Source: Pseudomonas sp. P8_229 (lineage in GTDB: Bacteria; Pseudomonadota; Gammaproteobacteria; Pseudomonadales; Pseudomonadaceae). From it: DNA of 64,000 nt. Below, piece by piece: positions 35,825-45,001 of this stretch (within the stretch, counting starts at the first letter, position 1; every line of letters begins with the position of its first letter). The DNA lies in NCBI RefSeq assembly GCF_034008635.1, contig NZ_CP125378.1, positions 4,464,501 to 4,528,500 on the forward strand. Reading direction: 5' to 3'. Made by a program: the position numbers and the translations under genes. The notes beneath the pieces were generated by a model. It was not told the DNA's origin. It saw only the letters and a program-made list of their open reading frames with translations, and did not search any database.

Positions 35825-35840
35825 AGGGAACCCGTGTTGT

Positions 35841-37454
35841 TCAGAAGATCTGGGTGAACAGCCAATAGAGGCTGCCCGACAGCAGAATCGCCGCCGGCAG
35901 CGTCAGCACCCACGCCATCAGCAGATTGCGGATGGTCTTCATCTGCAAGCCGCCGCCATTGGCGACCATGGTCCCGGCCACACCCGATGACAGCACGTGG
36001 GTGGTCGACACAGGCAAGCCGAACATGTCCGCCGCGCCGATGGTCAGCATCGCCACGGTTTCCGCCGAGGCGCCCTGGGCGTAGGTCAGGTGGGTCTTGC
36101 CGATCTTCTCGCCCACCGTCACCACAATCCGTTTCCAGCCAACCATGGTGCCCAGTCCCAGAGCGATGGCCACGGCGATCTTCACCCACAACGGAATGAA
36201 CCGCGTGGCGTTGTCGATCTGTTGCTTGAACAGTTGCAGTTTGTCAGTGGTGTCGGCGTCGAAGTTGCCGACCTTGTTCTTGTCCATCAGGCGAATGCTT
36301 TCGCTGGCCAGGTACATGTCGTTACGCACGTTGCCCATGGCCTCGGCTGGGACTTTCGACAGCGAGCCGTAGCCTTTGACTTCCTCGCCAATGTGTCCGG
36401 TGAGGGCGGCGAGGGCGGGGATCAGTTGCGGGGTGGCTTGCTTGCTGCGCACGTAATCGGAGAGCACCGGACGCGGATCGGCCGGGGCCGGCAGCGGCGC
36501 ACTTTTTACCAGCGCTTGCTGAGTGACTTCGGCCACGGCGGCAAACTGCAATGCCTGGTCGGCCGGCATAGTGCGGTTCAACGCGTAGGCCATCGGCAGG
36601 GTGCCGACCAGAATCAGCATGATCAGGCCCATGCCTTTCTGCCCGTCGTTGGAGCCGTGGGCGAAGGACACACCGGTGCAGGTGGCGATCAGCAAACCAC
36701 GGATCCACCACGGTGGCGGGGTGTTGCCTTCCGGTGCCTTGTACAGCGAGCGATTCTTCACGAACGCACGCAGGGCCAGCAGCAACAGCGCCGCGAAGCC
36801 GAAACCCACCAGCGGCGACAGCAGCAACGCGTAACCAATCTTGGTCGCCTGCGCCCAGTCCACACCGCTGGTGCCGTCGCGCCCGTGCATCAAGGCATTG
36901 GCCACGCCGACGCCGATGATCGAGCCGATCAGGGTGTGCGACGACGAGGCCGGCAGGCCCAGCCACCAGGTGCCAAGGTTCCACAGGATCGCCGCGATCA
37001 GCAGGGCGAAGATCATCGCGAAACCGGCGGACGAACCGACCTGCAGAATCAGTTCCACCGGCAGCAGCGCGATGATGCCGAACGCCACCGCGCCACTGGA
37101 CAGCAGCACTCCGAGGAAGTTGAAGAACCCCGACCAGACCACCGCGACATTCGGCGGCAGCGAGTGGGTGTAGATCACCGTCGCGACCGCGTTGGCGGTG
37201 TCGTGGAAACCGTTGACGAACTCAAAGCCCAGCGCAATCAGCAGCGCCACGCCGAGCAGCAGGAACGGCGTCCAGGTGGTCACCACCGTGCCGAGTTCGT
37301 GCATGTCGTGCATCAGGCTGTAGGCGGTGAACAGCATGCCCATCGCGAGCACCGCGAAAAAGATCACGTAGGTGAACGGGCCGGTTTTCTTGTCGAGGGC
37401 TGGCCTGCCACTGGGGGCGGACGCCTGGCGGGCGGTCAGGGAGGGAGTAGCCAT
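35841..37454 (-). CDS. Inorganic phosphate transporter, Pit family
   Basis: A 537-residue multi-pass membrane protein of the Pit/PHO4 family. Two inverted PHO4 repeats carry FVNGFHDTANAVATVIYTHS and the C-terminal FGLPVSTTHVLSSGVAGTMV signatures. A SFAHGSNDGQKGMGLIML block in the centre is also typical. It takes up phosphate or metal-phosphate with protons. A central cytoplasmic loop (about QQALVKSAPLPAPADPRPV to DADTTDKLQ) is longer than in small Pit proteins. The start at 37454 has CAGGA about 10 bases upstream; a longer frame starting at 37493 has no Shine-Dalgarno. Confidence 0.88.
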   Translation of the reverse strand: MATPSLTARQASAPSGRPALDKKTGPFTYVIFFAVLAMGMLFTAYSLMHDMHELGTVVTTWTPFLLLGVALLIALGFEFVNGFHDTANAVATVIYTHSLPPNVAVVWSGFFNFLGVLLSSGAVAFGIIALLPVELILQVGSSAGFAMIFALLIAAILWNLGTWWLGLPASSSHTLIGSIIGVGVANALMHGRDGTSGVDWAQATKIGYALLLSPLVGFGFAALLLLALRAFVKNRSLYKAPEGNTPPPWWIRGLLIATCTGVSFAHGSNDGQKGMGLIMLILVGTLPMAYALNRTMPADQALQFAAVAEVTQQALVKSAPLPAPADPRPVLSDYVRSKQATPQLIPALAALTGHIGEEVKGYGSLSKVPAEAMGNVRNDMYLASESIRLMDKNKVGNFDADTTDKLQLFKQQIDNATRFIPLWVKIAVAIALGLGTMVGWKRIVVTVGEKIGKTHLTYAQGASAETVAMLTIGAADMFGLPVSTTHVLSSGVAGTMVANGGGLQMKTIRNLLMAWVLTLPAAILLSGSLYWLFTQIF

Positions 37455-37583
37455 GAGCGGACAATCCTGAGCGAGGGAAGGAGTGTCGGTCATGATCGTT
37501 GCTAAATATTACAGAGAGACTGCGGCAGGTCAGTGTTTGCGGGATTAGCCTGACCATTAATCTGAAGGGCAATGATCAACCCC

Positions 37584-37672
37584 TGTAGGAGTGAGCCTGC
37601 TCGCGATGACGTTGGCACATGCAAAACAGCTGTGTCTGACACACCGCTATCGCGAGCAGGCTCACTCCTACA
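37584..37672. repeat. REPIN, A subtype
   Basis: Inverted arms 37584-37607 and 37649-37672 with a 41-base spacer; both arms of the TGTAGGAGTGAGCC type. Confidence 0.9.
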
Positions 37673-37706
37673 GGGGGAACTGTGGTGGGGCACAGTATTT
37701 TGGGGC

Positions 37707-38729
37707 TCAATAATCCCCGCGCTTGCGAAACGCCCAGCGCCCGGCAATCACGGTGAACGTCGCCACCAGTGCCACCAGAATCCAGAACCCCTCCGGATCG
37801 GTGGATAACGGCACGCCGCCGACGTTCATCCCGAAAAAACCGGCAATGATGTTGATCGGCAGCGCCAGCACCGTCACCACCGTCAGGGTGAACAGCGTGC
37901 GGTTGCTCTGTTCGTTGAGGTTGGCGGCGATCTCCTCCTGGAGCAACTTGATCCGCTCACCGAGGGCGGTGAGGTCGTTGATGATCAGCGCGAACTCCTC
38001 GGTGGATTTGCGCAGCTCCTTGACGTCCTCCTTCTGCAGCCACGGCGGCGGACGGTTGAGCAGGCGCAGCAGCGAACCCGGCTCCAGCGCCAGCAGGCGC
38101 TGCAGGCGCACCAGCACCCGGCGGTTGGCACCGAGTTCGGCGCGGTTGGTCGACAGGCGCGAGGAGAGCAATTGGTCCTCGACCTGGTCGACGCTCATGC
38201 TGGTCTTGCGCACGATCTGCGTCAGCACCTCACCCTGATCGCGCAGCAGGTGCACGAGCAGTTCCGACGGTGAGCGAAAGCATTCGCCGGCCTTCACCGA
38301 TGAGCGCAGCTTGTCCACCGAGTGCAGCGGTTGCAGGCGTGCGCTGACGATCAGTTTGCTGCGCACGCACACCCACAGCGTCGAGACGTCCGAGGAGACC
38401 ATGCTGCTGAGGTTGAACACCACGTCGTTGACCACCGCCAGCAACGCAGAGTCGACGTGTTCGATACGCGTCGAACGCGAGCCTTCGTGCAGCGCTTCAA
38501 AAAATTCTTCGGGCAATTGCAGATGGCTTTTCATCCAGCGCTCGCACGCGGCGTGGGCCAGGTTCAGGTGCAGCCAGAGGAATTCATCACTGTCGCTGTC
38601 GTCTTGCAGGCAACGCAGGGCGGTCGCCGAGTCAACTTCGCGACCGCGTTCACCCGGGCGGAACCGGAAGCCGTAAAGCAAACCGAACAAATCAGGATCG
38701 CGATGACTGATATCGAGGCTGTGGTTCAT
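37707..38729 (-). CDS. CorA-superfamily cation transporter, ZntB-like
   Basis: A 340-residue protein with a long soluble N-terminal domain and two C-terminal membrane helices. The GMN signature is at 300-302 (FFGMNVGGVP) after the first helix, the family hallmark. The N-terminal part (WLHLNLAHAACERWM, LPEEFFEALHEG) matches ZntB, which moves zinc with proton coupling. No inducer site is evident. It is monocistronic, divergent from the chemoreceptor gene. Confidence 0.9.
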   Translation of the reverse strand: MNHSLDISHRDPDLFGLLYGFRFRPGERGREVDSATALRCLQDDSDSDEFLWLHLNLAHAACERWMKSHLQLPEEFFEALHEGSRSTRIEHVDSALLAVVNDVVFNLSSMVSSDVSTLWVCVRSKLIVSARLQPLHSVDKLRSSVKAGECFRSPSELLVHLLRDQGEVLTQIVRKTSMSVDQVEDQLLSSRLSTNRAELGANRRVLVRLQRLLALEPGSLLRLLNRPPPWLQKEDVKELRKSTEEFALIINDLTALGERIKLLQEEIAANLNEQSNRTLFTLTVVTVLALPINIIAGFFGMNVGGVPLSTDPEGFWILVALVATFTVIAGRWAFRKRGDY

Positions 38730-39005
38730 GGAGGCTCGCTGCGAGGAGGGGACGCCGGTCGCGGAATGGCAGGTTCACTGAGCCGCATCATCGCAATCAC
38801 ATGTGACACTTGTGTGACGACAAAGTGACGCCAGATCAATGTCTTACCGGCGGTCGGATTTTCTTCAAGAAGCGCTCTGGTACGCCGATCACGCTTAGGT
38901 TACGTTGCGCGCGCTTGGCCATGAGCCAAGGCTCGCCGACACGGATGTCCGGCAAAATCCCACGCCTTATAGGGCGTGCCTCATCCCTGTCCTGAGTATC
39001 TTGCG

Positions 39006-40628
39006 ATGCTGCAAAAATCCCTGAGAGCGCAAATTCTCGCCCTGCTGAGCGGCAGCCTGCTGGCGATGCTGTTGATCGCGCTGGCCTGCTTTCATTACCT
39101 GTCCAACGGCGTGCAGAACTACAGCCAGTTGATCGCCGGTCCCTTGCACACCTCGCAACTGATCGACGAGGCCAACCTGCAATTCAAGGTGCAGGTGCAG
39201 GAGTGGAAAAACGTCCTGCTGCGCGGCAAGCAGCCGGCAGACCTGGCCAAATTCTGGAGCCAGTTCGAAGATCGCCAGCGCGATGTGCAGAACACCCTCG
39301 GTGAACTGGCCGGCCAGAAAGGCATGGAGCCGGCGCTGAAAAGCCGTATCGAACGCCTGCGTGAAGAGCACCGTCTGCTCGGCGCTGCGTACCAGAAAGG
39401 TCGCGATGCCTACGTGGCCGCCGGTGGCGACCCAGTGGCCGGCGACTCCGCCGTCAAAGGCGTGGACCGCGCCGCCAGCGATCAGATGAGCGAACTGGTA
39501 GCCGAGCTGCGCAAGCAGGGCACCGAGCAGTCGGCGCAGATCAGCGCCAGTGCTGACAGCATCGTGATGCTGGGGATTCTGGTGATGCTCGGCTCGGGTC
39601 TGCTGATCGGTCTGTTGAGCCTGTGGCTGGTCAACCGCAACCTGATCGAACCGATTCGCAAGCTGATCGATTACGTCACCCTACTGAGTCGCGGACGTCT
39701 CGTCGAACGTGTCGCCAACGAACGTCAGGACGAGTTGGGCAACCTTGCGGCAGCCGCCAATACCCTGCGTGATTTCCTCGCCGAGACGTTCACCCACCTG
39801 CAGCGCAGCGCCAGTGATCTGGACAGCGCCAGCGGCGAGCTGAACGCCATCGCCACGACCATGGCCGGTGGTACCAACGAGCAGTTCAACCGCACCGATC
39901 AAGTAGCGACGGCGATGAACGAAATGTCCGCCACCGCCCAGGAAGTTGCCCGTCACGCGGCGGACGCGGCGCGGGCGGCCGACGATGCCGACCAGTCCGC
40001 CCAGCAGGGTGAAAAGGTCATGCAGGGCACTATCCAGACCATCACCCAGATGCGTGGCGAAATCGCCAACACCGCCGAGGTGATCCGTCGCCTGGAAGCC
40101 GACAGCGGGCGGATCGGCAAGGTGCTGGAAGTGATTCGCGGCATCGCCGAGCAGACCAACCTGCTGGCGCTCAACGCGGCGATCGAAGCGGCGCGCGCCG
40201 GTGAAGCCGGGCGCGGTTTTGCCGTGGTCGCCGATGAGGTGCGTAACCTCGCGCAGCGTACGGCGGAGTCGATCATCGAGATCAACCAGATCATTCAGAA
40301 CGTGCAGACCGGTGCGGTGGACGCGGCGCACGCGATCGAAAGCGGTCAGGCGCGCAGCGACCAAAGCGTCGAGCAAGTGACCCAGGCCGGCGCCATGCTC
40401 GAGCGCATCACCCACGCGGTGGAAGCGATCCGCGACATGAACCGCCAGATCGCCACCGCCGCCGAAGAGCAGACCTCGGTGGCCGAAGACATCTCGCGCA
40501 ACCTGACCGAAATCACCTCGATTGCCAGCACCAACCTCAACAGCGTGCAGCGCACTGAAAGCGCCAGCCAGAACCTGCATGGCCTGTCCGGGCAACTCAA
40601 TGAAGTCACCGCGCGCCTGAGCGCCTGA
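39006..40628 (+). CDS. Methyl-accepting chemotaxis protein
   Basis: A 540-residue chemoreceptor. Two membrane segments flank a helical periplasmic ligand domain (residues about 35-185, with QWEW-like [12 protein letters not shown]). The second helix ([20 protein letters not shown]) leads into a HAMP domain and a signalling domain with the conserved tip [19 protein letters not shown] and [15 protein letters not shown]. Methylation heptads are present on both arms. Ligand unknown. The ATG at 39006 is chosen because the membrane helix follows at once; the ten-codon upstream extension is unsupported. Confidence 0.93.
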   Translation: MLQKSLRAQILALLSGSLLAMLLIALACFHYLSNGVQNYSQLIAGPLHTSQLIDEANLQFKVQVQEWKNVLLRGKQPADLAKFWSQFEDRQRDVQNTLGELAGQKGMEPALKSRIERLREEHRLLGAAYQKGRDAYVAAGGDPVAGDSAVKGVDRAASDQMSELVAELRKQGTEQSAQISASADSIVMLGILVMLGSGLLIGLLSLWLVNRNLIEPIRKLIDYVTLLSRGRLVERVANERQDELGNLAAAANTLRDFLAETFTHLQRSASDLDSASGELNAIATTMAGGTNEQFNRTDQVATAMNEMSATAQEVARHAADAARAADDADQSAQQGEKVMQGTIQTITQMRGEIANTAEVIRRLEADSGRIGKVLEVIRGIAEQTNLLALNAAIEAARAGEAGRGFAVVADEVRNLAQRTAESIIEINQIIQNVQTGAVDAAHAIESGQARSDQSVEQVTQAGAMLERITHAVEAIRDMNRQIATAAEEQTSVAEDISRNLTEITSIASTNLNSVQRTESASQNLHGLSGQLNEVTARLSA

Positions 40629-40638
40629 TCGAGCCTGG

Positions 40639-40669
40639 GTGTACCGATTCGGTTACCGAGTCGGTACAC
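40639..40669 (+). terminator. Hairpin after the chemoreceptor gene
   Basis: GTGTACCGA and TCGGTACAC form a perfect 9-bp stem just past the stop. No T run follows, so termination is tentative. Confidence 0.5.
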
Positions 40670-40703
40670 AGTCGATCTCAAATCAGGGCGAGCGCCGCCG
40701 ATG

Positions 40704-40723
40704 GCCGGTTATCTATAACCGGC
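40704..40723 (+). promoter_or_regulatory. Hairpin directly upstream of the FlxA-like gene
   Basis: GCCGGTTA and TAACCGGC flank a 4-base loop and end 4 bases before the ribosome-binding site TTGGAG. It could act as a translational control element or an mRNA stabiliser. Confidence 0.45.
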
Positions 40724-40737
40724 ATTGGAGCCAGCCC

Positions 40738-41187
40738 ATGGTCAGCATCACTTCTGTTTCGATCAATCAGACCGTCACCACCGCCACCAGCAAAACCAAG
40801 ATCAGCGACGGTACCGAGGACGCCTCCAGTACCACCGCCACGGCCAGCACTGGCGTCAGCGCCGACACCAGCAAAGTTGCTGCCGGCGGTGGCGCTGCTC
40901 CAGCGGGCGACAGCAGTTCCGACAGCAGCGGTGAATCGGATTCGGTGAAAGAACTGCGCAAGCAGATCGCCGAGCTGCAAAAGCAATTGCAGGAACAGCA
41001 ACAGGCTTTGCAAGCGGCGCAGGCCAAGCAGGAAGACGCCGATGCCAAGGCTGCCGACGTGGCGTCCGCCGAGTCGCAAATCTCCAGTACGTCGGCTTCG
41101 TTGCAGACGGCCACGGCGGCGTTGTTGCAGGCGTTGCAAGATTCCGGTTCGAGCAGCTCGGGTTCGCTGGTCAGCACCTCGGCCTAA
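40738..41187 (+). CDS. FlxA-like coiled-coil protein
   Basis: A 149-residue protein without signal peptide. The N-terminal 75 residues are rich in Thr, Ser and Ala (TTATSKTKISDGTEDASS), then a predicted coiled coil (VKELRKQIAELQKQLQEQQ, about residues 66-105), then a Ser/Ala-rich tail. The pattern matches the FlxA-like family, which is linked to flagellar or effector functions by association only. GGAG 7 bases upstream supports the start; the longer frame from 40639 includes a hairpin. It follows the chemoreceptor gene, consistent with but not proof of a motility role. Confidence 0.75.
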   Translation: MVSITSVSINQTVTTATSKTKISDGTEDASSTTATASTGVSADTSKVAAGGGAAPAGDSSSDSSGESDSVKELRKQIAELQKQLQEQQQALQAAQAKQEDADAKAADVASAESQISSTSASLQTATAALLQALQDSGSSSSGSLVSTSA

Positions 41188-41204
41188 ACATCACGTAATT
41201 CCCC

Positions 41205-41293
41205 TGTAGGAGTGAGCCTGCTCGCGATAGCGGTATGTCTGCCATATTCATGGTGACTGACACATTGCTATCGCGAGCAGGCTCACTCCTACA
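41205..41293. repeat. REPIN, A subtype, at the break point of a kinase fragment
   Basis: Inverted arms 41205-41228 and 41270-41293. The right edge is 18 bases from the premature stop of the GAF-kinase fragment. Confidence 0.9.
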
Positions 41294-41310
41294 GGGATCT
41301 GTGGTGTGTC

Positions 41311-41490
41311 TCAGGTGGTGGACTCCAACTGATCGAGCACCGCGCAGGTGGTCCACGAATCCTCGGTGACCCGCGCCACGGCGGCAAAACGCAGGCCGGT
41401 CAGTTCGCGGATCACCTGAAGGATCGCCGGAACCGCGCTGATCCGACCGATTGTCGCGATGTCTGCTGCCGCTGTCTGCCCCATGCCCAT
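41311..41490 (-). pseudogene. Truncated GAF-domain sensor histidine kinase (N-terminal fragment)
   Basis: The 59-residue fragment (MGMGQTAAADIATIGRISAV, then LQVIRELTGLRFAAVARVTE and WTTCAVLDQLE) is the start of a GAF-domain sensor kinase, a family that normally continues for several hundred residues with GAF, DHp and ATPase domains. The frame departs from homology after DQLE and stops after STT. A REPIN begins 18 bases beyond the stop. I infer that the rest of the gene was deleted or the REPIN inserted and the distal part was lost. A start at 41490 is plausible from position; no product function is expected. Confidence 0.75.
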
Positions 41491-41597
41491 CGCTCTCGTC
41501 TGCTGTCGTTGATCGATCTGCGGCCATGCTAGCGGGCTGCCGGGGGCTTGGCGCGCATTGATTACGTGACTGAAGCGATTAGCCTGAGGCCAGACGC

Positions 41598-41635
41598 AAA
41601 AAAGCCGCACGATCGTTCGATCGTGCGGCTTTTTT
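41598..41635. terminator. Bidirectional intrinsic terminator
   Basis: AAAAAAGCCGCACGATCG and its reverse complement (CGATCGTGCGGCTTTTTT) form a perfect GC-rich stem with A/T tracts on both sides. It lies just past the PepSY gene stop (minus strand). Confidence 0.92.
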
Positions 41636-41644
41636 GGCGTTGTA

Positions 41645-41950
41645 TCAGGTGTCTTGCTTGTTGCTCAGCACCTTGCCGGTGGTGGCATCGAAGTCCACGT
41701 CGAACTCTTTGCCATCGGCGGTTTTCAGCTCGACTTCGTACTCGTAACCGTTGAAGTGGTTGTCCAGGTCGGTGTCGGTGATGGTCGCACCCGGGTGCAG
41801 TTTCAGCGCCTCGGCGTTCATCGACTCCAGCGACTTGATCTTGCCTTCCTTCACCAGTTGCGGGATCTGGTCGACGCGGACGTCAGCCTGGGCCAGGCCA
41901 GCGGTCAGCGTCAGGGCAGCGGCGGTAAACAGGGCAGTCAAAGTTTTCAT
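41645..41950 (-). CDS. Exported PepSY-domain protein
   Basis: A 101-residue protein with a signal peptide ending at GLAQA (residue 22) and a single PepSY domain (KIKSLESMNAEALKLHPGAT, YEYEVELKTADGKEFDVDFD, GKVLSNKQD). PepSY proteins are thought to inhibit peptidases or act as periplasmic modulators, often beside two-component systems. The start at 41950 is supported by AAGGA 9 bases upstream. A strong terminator follows. No kinase partner remains nearby apart from the truncated fragment at 41311-41490. Confidence 0.88.
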   Translation of the reverse strand: MKTLTALFTAAALTLTAGLAQADVRVDQIPQLVKEGKIKSLESMNAEALKLHPGATITDTDLDNHFNGYEYEVELKTADGKEFDVDFDATTGKVLSNKQDT

Positions 41951-42056
41951 GAGTTCGATCCTTGGTTTGCTTAAGTGCGTGTTCTGTTGAAGTGGGCTCA
42001 GGTTAACCACCACAACTTAATTCACCCTTAAAACCCCCCATCGCGTGCAGCACTCT

Positions 42057-42080
42057 TGTAGGAGTGAGCCTGCTCGCGAT
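42057..42080 (+). repeat. Single REP, A subtype
   Basis: One arm, starting TGTAGGAGTGAGCC and ending TGCTCGCGAT. A degenerate upstream stretch (ATCGCGTGCAG, 42040-42050) may be a decayed partner, so this may be a former REPIN. Confidence 0.75.
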
Positions 42081-42101
42081 GCGGACCACCCGGTTTACCG
42101 A

Positions 42102-43229
42102 TCAGAACCCGTTGTTCTTCAACACCTGATCAACACTGGCACTGGCCGGGCGCTTGTAGAACTTCAACAGTTCGCTGGCGCGGTTGGTGAAGATGCCATC
42201 GACACCCGCCGCCATGACTTTCTCGAAGTCCACCGGCTCATCGACGGTATACACGTGCACCAGCATGCCCTGATCGTGGGTGTACTGGTTCATCCACGGT
42301 TGCACCAGGTCCGAATAGCTCTGGTCGCCGCCCTTGGTCAGCTTGGCCGAAGGGCCGGTGCCGATGGCGCCCTGAGCCTTGGCGAAATCAACCCACTGTT
42401 TGAACTCGGCTTCGGACTTCGGCTCCTGCTTGCCGTAGAACACGTTCTTGTCTTTTTCGCCGGACTCGGCAAAGGTCACTGCCGATTTCGGCTCGATGCT
42501 GCTTTCGCCGACCCACAGCAGCAGGATCTTCGGCACCTGTGGCATTTCCTTTTGCAGCAGTACGAGGCTGTTCTTCTCGAAGGTCTGCAGGATCACCTTG
42601 CCTTTGCCCTGACCGACGCCCAGCTCGCTTTTGGCCAGTTTCGACCCGGCCGGGCTCAGCCAGCCGCGATCCTGCAGTTTCTCTTTCAGGTCATGCTCGA
42701 TCCCGGGGAACAGCTGCGGCTCCTTGGTTTCGATGTACAGGCCCGGCTTGTGTTTCGGGTTGGCCCGGGCAATGTCGATGATTTCGTCCAGGGTCAGGAT
42801 TTTCAGCCCGGCGTAGGTCGGGCGCGCGCGATCCGGGTAAGCCTTGTTGTACCAGCTGCCGGCGTCGAGGGTTTTCAGTTCGGCCATGGTGAAGGCAGTG
42901 GCCGGGCTGTCCTTGCGCTCCGGGAATTTAGTCGCAACGTCGGTGGTGCGTTGCAGGTTGTTGTCGTGCAGGGCGAACAGCACGCCATCCTTGCTGCGCT
43001 GCAAGTCCATTTCCAGGTAATCGGCGCCGAGGTCGCGGGCCAGCCGGTAGGAGGCGGCGGTGGATTCCGGTGCATCAAAGGACGCGCCACGGTGGGCGAT
43101 CACCGCCGGATGCGGGATGCCATGGGCGGCGGCCAGTGCATCGATGTTGGTCTGGGCAGCGGCGTGGGCCTGGCCGAGACCGAGCATCAGGCTCAGCATG
43201 AGGGCGCTTTTGGTGAAAGTGGCGAGCAT
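42102..43229 (-). CDS. glpQ: Periplasmic glycerophosphodiester phosphodiesterase
   Basis: A 375-residue GDPD enzyme. A signal peptide ends at GQAHA (residue 23). AHRGASFDAPESTAASYRLA carries the catalytic His-Arg and Glu, and YLEMDLQRSKDGVLFALHDN the metal-binding Glu-x-Asp and second His. It hydrolyses glycerophosphodiesters to glycerol-3-phosphate in the periplasm. Length matches GlpQ of pseudomonads. The start at 43229 has AAGGA about 9 bases upstream. Monocistronic. Confidence 0.92.
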   Translation of the reverse strand: MLATFTKSALMLSLMLGLGQAHAAAQTNIDALAAAHGIPHPAVIAHRGASFDAPESTAASYRLARDLGADYLEMDLQRSKDGVLFALHDNNLQRTTDVATKFPERKDSPATAFTMAELKTLDAGSWYNKAYPDRARPTYAGLKILTLDEIIDIARANPKHKPGLYIETKEPQLFPGIEHDLKEKLQDRGWLSPAGSKLAKSELGVGQGKGKVILQTFEKNSLVLLQKEMPQVPKILLLWVGESSIEPKSAVTFAESGEKDKNVFYGKQEPKSEAEFKQWVDFAKAQGAIGTGPSAKLTKGGDQSYSDLVQPWMNQYTHDQGMLVHVYTVDEPVDFEKVMAAGVDGIFTNRASELLKFYKRPASASVDQVLKNNGF

Positions 43230-43451
43230 GTTCGAGTTCCTTTCGCAGGGCTTTTTCAAAGACGTACCTTTTAACAACTGAATCGATTGCTTGCTATCGC
43301 CAGACCGACATAAACGTATTTAAAGCGATTTTTCCTGCACTTTTGTGGCGCTGTTTGCAGTACGCTTGCCCGAGGCAGACGCCCCGGCAGAGGGCGCGCC
43401 GATTGTTTTGCCCTGCGTGTAAACCATCGATGATTTTTTGTGAGGTTTACC

Positions 43452-43775
43452 ATGCGCATCACTTCCCAACTCATCTGCCAGGCCGCCGACGACCTCAAGG
43501 GCTTTGTCGGCCTCAATCGCAAGACCGGCCAGTACATCGTGCGTTTCAGCGAAGATTCGTTCGGTATGGACGTGGCCGATGACGGCATCATTCCCACCAG
43601 CGAGTTTGTCTGGGCGGTCTCTGATACGACCATGAGCTTGAAGCGCGAGCTGATTCAGTTGCTGCTGGATCAGAACATCGATGACCGGATCAACATCAGC
43701 GAGCCGTTGCGGGTTTATATGAGCAAGGTTGAGGTGCCGGAGATTGTGGCGGTGCGCAGTCTGGTGAAAGGCTGA
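43452..43775 (+). CDS. Small conserved-looking hypothetical protein
   Basis: A 107-residue protein starting MRITSQLICQAADDLKGFVG, with FSEDSFGMDVADDGIIPTSE and a C-terminal helical half (LKRELIQLLLDQNIDDRI). No signal peptide, membrane helix or motif I recognise. The sequence is typical in composition of the host, and GAGG lies 7 bases before the ATG, so it is probably a real gene. It is isolated between glpQ (divergent) and a REPIN. Confidence 0.7.
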   Translation: MRITSQLICQAADDLKGFVGLNRKTGQYIVRFSEDSFGMDVADDGIIPTSEFVWAVSDTTMSLKRELIQLLLDQNIDDRINISEPLRVYMSKVEVPEIVAVRSLVKG

Positions 43776-43801
43776 GATTATGCGCTGACTGTGAAGACCT
43801 C

Positions 43802-43930
43802 TTCGCGAGTAAGCCCGCTCCCACAGGGTATGCGTTGTGCAGAAAATCACACTGGCTTGCCAGTGATGAGGCCGCAACACCCAACGCACTGCCCAAACGC
43901 CGTACCTGTGGGAGCGGGCTTGCTCGCGAA
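43802..43930. repeat. REPIN, B subtype, long spacer
   Basis: Inverted arms 43802-43825 (one substitution, GAGTAAGCC for GAGCAAGCC) and 43907-43930. The 81-base spacer is the longest in the window. Confidence 0.85.
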
Positions 43931-43955
43931 GAGGCCAGTCGGTACGCCGCAGTCA

Positions 43956-44270
43956 TCACTGCCCAAACCGATACTCCCGCTCCACCCGACACACCCGCGT
44001 CTGAAACTTCGAATACCACTGCGCCCGTCCTCGCGCCTGAATCACCCGGTGCTCGGGATGCTCGCGCCAGGCCAGAATCGCCGCCTCGCTCTCCCAGTAG
44101 GAAATGGTGATCCCGACTCCGTCCTCGCCCCTGAGCGAATCCACGCCGAGGTACCCCGGCTGCTGCACCACCAGTTCCATCATCCGCTCGGCTGCTGCTG
44201 CGTAGCCGTTGTCACCCTCGGTGCGGGTCGAGGTGAAAATCACCGCGAAGCACGGCTCACTCGGCTTCAT
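43956..44270 (-). CDS. Antibiotic biosynthesis monooxygenase (ABM) domain protein
   Basis: A 104-residue ABM-family protein of ferredoxin-like fold. It starts MKPSEPCFAVIFTSTRTEGD and has MMELVVQQPGYLGVDSL, DGVGITISYWESEAAILAWR and HRVIQARGRAQWYSKF, the sequence pattern of this family. Members are cofactor-free oxygenases or small dimeric stress proteins; activity here is unknown. The ATG overlaps the stop of the glutamine amidotransferase-like gene (ATGA), so both are translated together. Confidence 0.85.
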   Translation of the reverse strand: MKPSEPCFAVIFTSTRTEGDNGYAAAAERMMELVVQQPGYLGVDSLRGEDGVGITISYWESEAAILAWREHPEHRVIQARGRAQWYSKFQTRVCRVEREYRFGQ

Positions 44271-44968
44271 TGACGTTGCTCCGCACACGCTTCGACGAAC
44301 GCCCGCACCAGCGGCGGCACCTGACCCTTGAGCGCCGCACGTTCCGGCTGAAACAGTGTCGCGACAAAAAACACATGGTCGGTCAATTCGATTGCGCGCA
44401 AATCGCCCGCCGAATCGTGGCCGACAGCGTGTAGCCGATGGGTCAGCAACTCTCGTTCGAACTGCGGATTCACACCGAAGCGGCAGCGATAGCCTTCATG
44501 AATCTCCGACGTTTCGTACGCCTTGGCGATTAGCGAACCGGCGACCAGATGAATGCTGTCCACCGCTTCCACCAGGGAACAGGTCAGCGGCGTGAGCACT
44601 GCTCGCTGCGAATCGGGTGACGTCTCGCCATGTTCGGCATCGACCCAGCCCAGCACATTGCGCGAAAACTCCAGCACCGCATGCTGAAAACCACCGCAGG
44701 TGCCGAGGAAAGGGCGCTGTTGTTCGCGGGCAAAACGAATCGCCCGCAAGGCGCCTGCTTCGCTTTTGTAGGGGCTGGCCGGGACGCACCAGAAACCGTC
44801 AAAGTGATCCAGCGCAGTGTCGGCGTGGATCTGCTCGGTGGGCAGCCATTCGAATTGCACATTGTGGCCGGACTGCTCGGCGATCATGCCAAGGGCAACG
44901 GGGATCGCCTGGTGTGCGGTGACTTGCGGGTCGTAATCGCCGATCAGGGCGATGGAAATGGCGTCCAT
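44267..44968 (-). CDS. CTP synthase C-terminal region-related class I glutamine amidotransferase homologue
   Basis: A 233-residue protein resembling the glutaminase half of CTP synthase. It begins MDAISIALIGDYDPQVTAHQ, has the nucleophile elbow FLGTCGGFQHAVLEFSRNVL with Cys91, and ends with a LFQPERAAL segment. In active class I amidotransferases the last segment reads HPE and supplies the catalytic His and Glu; here His is replaced by Gln207, while Glu209 remains. From memory, annotations name this family CTP synthase C-terminal region-related (seleno)protein, because some members use selenocysteine at the nucleophile. Coupled to the ABM protein and divergent from a LysR regulator. Amidotransferase activity is doubtful. 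Confidence 0.82.
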   Translation of the reverse strand: MDAISIALIGDYDPQVTAHQAIPVALGMIAEQSGHNVQFEWLPTEQIHADTALDHFDGFWCVPASPYKSEAGALRAIRFAREQQRPFLGTCGGFQHAVLEFSRNVLGWVDAEHGETSPDSQRAVLTPLTCSLVEAVDSIHLVAGSLIAKAYETSEIHEGYRCRFGVNPQFERELLTHRLHAVGHDSAGDLRAIELTDHVFFVATLFQPERAALKGQVPPLVRAFVEACAEQRQ

Positions 44969-45001
44969 GGGATTTCCTTGATTTCAGTGAGTGATGAAGC
45001 T

